Positions 22,217 through 24,174 of a stretch of 24,174 nucleotides of DNA are shown here, one piece after another. The notes beneath the pieces are model-generated. The model made no database searches and had not been told where the DNA came from. It was given only the letters and a program-made list of their open reading frames with translations. Both the position numbers and the translations under genes were made by a program. Each line of letters opens with the position of its first letter. Within the stretch, counting starts at the first letter, position 1. The DNA is from SFWF01 sp045539095 (GTDB lineage: Bacteria; Bacillota; Clostridia; Oscillospirales; Acutalibacteraceae): NCBI GenBank assembly GCA_045539095.1, contig JAZQER010000060.1, forward strand, positions 1-24,174, written 5' to 3'.

Positions 22217-22354
22217 CTATGCAAAAGTGATATTGAAACCTTGCGGCTTCAGTTTTATTATATTCGCCATTAAAACTCGCGCAGCGAATATCACTTGGGC
22301 GAAGCCCAAATATCACTGCGAAGCAATATCGCTCGCCGTAAGGCGAATATAACT
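22182..22354. repeat. Palindromic array of hairpins joined by a 9-base linker
   Basis: The linker AGTGATATT (or close variants) occurs at 22182, 22204, 22226 and 22251. Its reverse complement AATATCACT (or variants) occurs at 22269, 22287, 22309, 22325 and 22346. Almost every interval is a small hairpin: CCGTC-TTT-GACGG, TTTGC-TAT-GCAAA, GAAACC-TTGC-GGCTTC, CGC-GCA-GCG, TGGGC-GAA-GCCCA, GC-GAA-GC and CGCC-GTAA-GGCG. The steps are about 16-25 bases. The left and right linkers are complementary, so the whole array can fold on itself with side hairpins. Confidence 0.8.
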
Positions 22355-22366
22355 CGAGGGTATTCT

Positions 22367-22405
22367 AACAAAAAATCGCCGCTCATACGAGCGACGATTT
22401 TATTG
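22367..22405 (-). terminator. ppdK terminator
   Basis: On the - strand AATCGTCGCTC and GAGCGGCGATT (22374-22399, one wobble pair, 4-base loop) are followed by TTTTTTG, directly after the ppdK stop. Outer bases CTAACAA / TTGTTAG extend the pairing. Confidence 0.85.
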
Positions 22406-22412
22406 TTAGGAA

Positions 22413-24174
22413 TTAACCCTTGATAGCAGCCTGGGCAGCAGCGAGGCGTGCAATCGGAACGCGGAAGGGAGAGCAAGATACATAGTCGAGGCCGATCTTG
22501 TGGCAGAACTCAACAGAAACGGGGTCTCCGCCGTGCTCACCGCAGATACCGCAGTGGATAGAGGGACGAGCCTTCTTACCAAGGGTAACAGCCATATCCA
22601 TAAGCTTACCAACGCCGTTCTGGTCGAGCTTAGCGAAGGGATCGTTCTCATAGATCTTGCTATCATAGTAAGCAGAGAGGAACTTACCTGCGTCGTCACG
22701 GCTGAAGCCGAAGGTCATCTGGGTAAGGTCGTTTGTACCGAAGCAGAAGAACTCAGCTTCCTTTGCGATCTCATCAGCGGTAAGGCAAGCTCTCGGGATT
22801 TCCATCATTGTACCAACTTCGTACTTGAGCTCTACGCCAGCGGCAGCGATCTCAGCATCAGCGGTAGCAACAACAACGTCCTTAACGAACTTCATTTCCT
22901 TAACTTCGCCGGTAAGAGGAATCATGATCTCGGGAACGAGGTTCCAATCGGGATGAGCCTTCTTGACATTGATGGCAGCGCGGATAACAGCAGCAGTCTG
23001 CATCTTTGCGATTTCAGGATAGGTAACGGCAAGACGGCATCCTCTGTGACCCATCATGGGGTTGAACTCATGGAGAGAGGTAATGATATTCTTGATATCA
23101 GTAACAGTCTTGCCCTGAGCGTCTGCGAGAGCCTTAATGTCAGCTTCCTCAGTGGGAACGAACTCGTGAAGCGGAGGATCGAGGAAACGGATGCAAACCG
23201 GATTTCCTTCAAGAGCCTCATAAAGCTTCTCAAAGTCACCCTGCTGATAGGGAAGAATCTTTGCAAGAGCAGCTTCTCTTGCTTCTACTGTATCGGAGCA
23301 GATCATCTCACGGAAAGCAGCGATTCTCTCAGCCTCGAAGAACATGTGCTCTGTACGGCAGAGACCGATACCTTCAGCTCCGAGCTCACGAGCCTTCTTA
23401 GCGTCTGCGGGAGTATCTGCGTTAGTGCGAACCTTAAGGGTTCTGAACTCATCAGCCCACTGCATGATTCTGCCGAACTCACCGGCGATCTCAGCGTCAA
23501 CGGTGGGGATGATTCCGTCATAGATATTACCGGTAGAACCGTCGATGGAGATGTAGTCGCCCTCATTGTAGGTCTTGCCTGCAAGAGTGAATTTCTTATT
23601 CTCTTCATCCATAATGATGTCGCCACATCCGGAAACGCAGCAGGTACCCATACCACGAGCAACAACGGCTGCGTGAGAGGTCATACCGCCACGAACAGTG
23701 AGGATACCCTGAGAAGCCTTCATACCGGTGATGTCCTCGGGAGAGGTCTCAAGACGAACGAGAACTACCTTCTCGCCGCGGTTGTTCCAAGCTTCTGCAT
23801 CTTCAGCAGTAAATACAACCTTACCGCAAGCAGCTCCGGGAGAAGCGCCCAAGCCCTTGCCTGCAGGTGTAGCAGCCTTAAGAGCCTTAGCATCAAACTG
23901 AGGATGGAGAAGTGTGTCAAGGTTTCTGGGGTCGATCATAGCAACAGCCTGCTTCTTGTCGATCATGCCCTCATCAACGAGGTCGCAAGCGATCTTGAGA
24001 GCAGCCTTAGCGGTTCTCTTACCGTTTCTGGTCTGGAGCATATAGAGCTTTCCGTCTTCAACGGTGAACTCCATATCCTGCATATCTCTGTAATGATCTT
24101 CAAGGATTGCACAAACCTTGGTGAACTCTTCGAATGCTGCGGGGAACTTTTCTGCCATCTCAGCGATCGGCATA
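22413..24174 (-). CDS. ppdK: Pyruvate, phosphate dikinase PpdK, C-terminal part (5' end outside window)
   Basis: The visible 586-plus residues are the C-terminal two-thirds of PPDK, which interconverts pyruvate, ATP and phosphate with PEP, AMP and pyrophosphate. In anaerobes it often works with glycolysis in place of pyruvate kinase. Present are the end of the ATP-grasp part (MEFTVEDGKLYMLQTRNGKR), the phosphohistidine domain with catalytic His in GGMTSHAAVVARGMG, and the PEP/pyruvate TIM barrel with GLCRTEHMFF, FGTNDLTQMTFGFSRDDA and the catalytic cysteine segment HCGICGEHGGDP. The full protein is usually about 870-900 residues, so roughly 290 are missing past the edge. The frame is open to the window end, and the ATG at 24173 is internal. 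A strong terminator follows the stop. Confidence 0.97.
   Translation of the reverse strand, partial: MPIAEMAEKFPAAFEEFTKVCAILEDHYRDMQDMEFTVEDGKLYMLQTRNGKRTAKAALKIACDLVDEGMIDKKQAVAMIDPRNLDTLLHPQFDAKALKAATPAGKGLGASPGAACGKVVFTAEDAEAWNNRGEKVVLVRLETSPEDITGMKASQGILTVRGGMTSHAAVVARGMGTCCVSGCGDIIMDEENKKFTLAGKTYNEGDYISIDGSTGNIYDGIIPTVDAEIAGEFGRIMQWADEFRTLKVRTNADTPADAKKARELGAEGIGLCRTEHMFFEAERIAAFREMICSDTVEAREAALAKILPYQQGDFEKLYEALEGNPVCIRFLDPPLHEFVPTEEADIKALADAQGKTVTDIKNIITSLHEFNPMMGHRGCRLAVTYPEIAKMQTAAVIRAAINVKKAHPDWNLVPEIMIPLTGEVKEMKFVKDVVVATADAEIAAAGVELKYEVGTMMEIPRACLTADEIAKEAEFFCFGTNDLTQMTFGFSRDDAGKFLSAYYDSKIYENDPFAKLDQNGVGKLMDMAVTLGKKARPSIHCGICGEHGGDPVSVEFCHKIGLDYVSCSPFRVPIARLAAAQAAIKG

Noticed and set aside
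22182..22354. A CRISPR array
   Set aside because: The linkers are only 9 bases, switch orientation midway, and the gaps are self-complementary hairpins, not unique spacers. No cas gene is present.
22291..22476. A 61-codon - strand frame overlapping the end of ppdK
   Set aside because: It runs through the ppdK terminator and the hairpin array and is out of frame with ppdK.

Overview
The window looks like chromosomal DNA of an anaerobic, gut-type Clostridia (probably Oscillospiraceae/Ruminococcaceae). The grounds are strong AGGAGG-type ribosome binding sites, sigma-A-like promoters, a fermentative AdhE, pyruvate phosphate dikinase, a ferredoxin-thioredoxin reductase, a hexuronate pathway behind a family 2 glycosidase, and a Gram-positive style type IV pilus cluster. 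The genus assignment is inference. No tRNA, rRNA, CRISPR array, integrase or intact transposase was seen.

Bases 1-3830 (+ strand): the 3' end of a GH2 glycosidase, then mannonate dehydratase (uxuA), an SDR-type fructuronate reductase (uxuB) and, behind its own promoter, 2-keto-3-deoxygluconate kinase (kdgK). Together they convert fructuronate to KDPG, so the GH2 enzyme probably releases a uronic acid. A shared terminator separates them from a convergent low-molecular-weight tyrosine phosphatase. An intergenic patch with two copies of a short palindromic repeat follows.

Bases 4590-6540 (+): a compact operon of a 66-residue ferredoxin-thioredoxin reductase catalytic protein, thioredoxin and a MATE transporter. 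Bases 6545-11085 (-): an APH-like kinase behind adhE, and upstream of adhE a LysR-type regulator. The same 16-bp inverted repeat (ATATCA-N4-TGATAT) lies at the adhE promoter, near -65, and inside the lysR promoter, which suggests a regulator and target pair with autoregulation.

Bases 11090-12070 (+): a promoter, a preQ1-I-like riboswitch, a YhhQ/VUT queuosine-precursor transporter and a long terminator hairpin. Bases 12140-12735 hold a small membrane protein gene with an apparent frameshift at adjacent A7/T7 runs, bracketed by direct copies of a terminator-containing repeat. A small DUF5658-like membrane protein follows.

Bases 13156-21533 (-): a type IV pilus locus transcribed right to left: a 419-residue prepilin with a C-terminal beta-helix-like domain, a small pilin, three pseudopilin-like proteins, PilM-like, PilD, PilC and PilB. 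PilT, PilN and PilO are not in the window. The long pilin differs from its neighbours in codon choice.

Bases 21534-22412 are a non-coding mosaic: a 79-bp MITE-like element, a third copy of the terminator repeat, a broken gene end, and a 173-bp palindromic array of small hairpins joined by a repeated 9-base linker. The window ends inside ppdK (-), whose 3' end and terminator are present.
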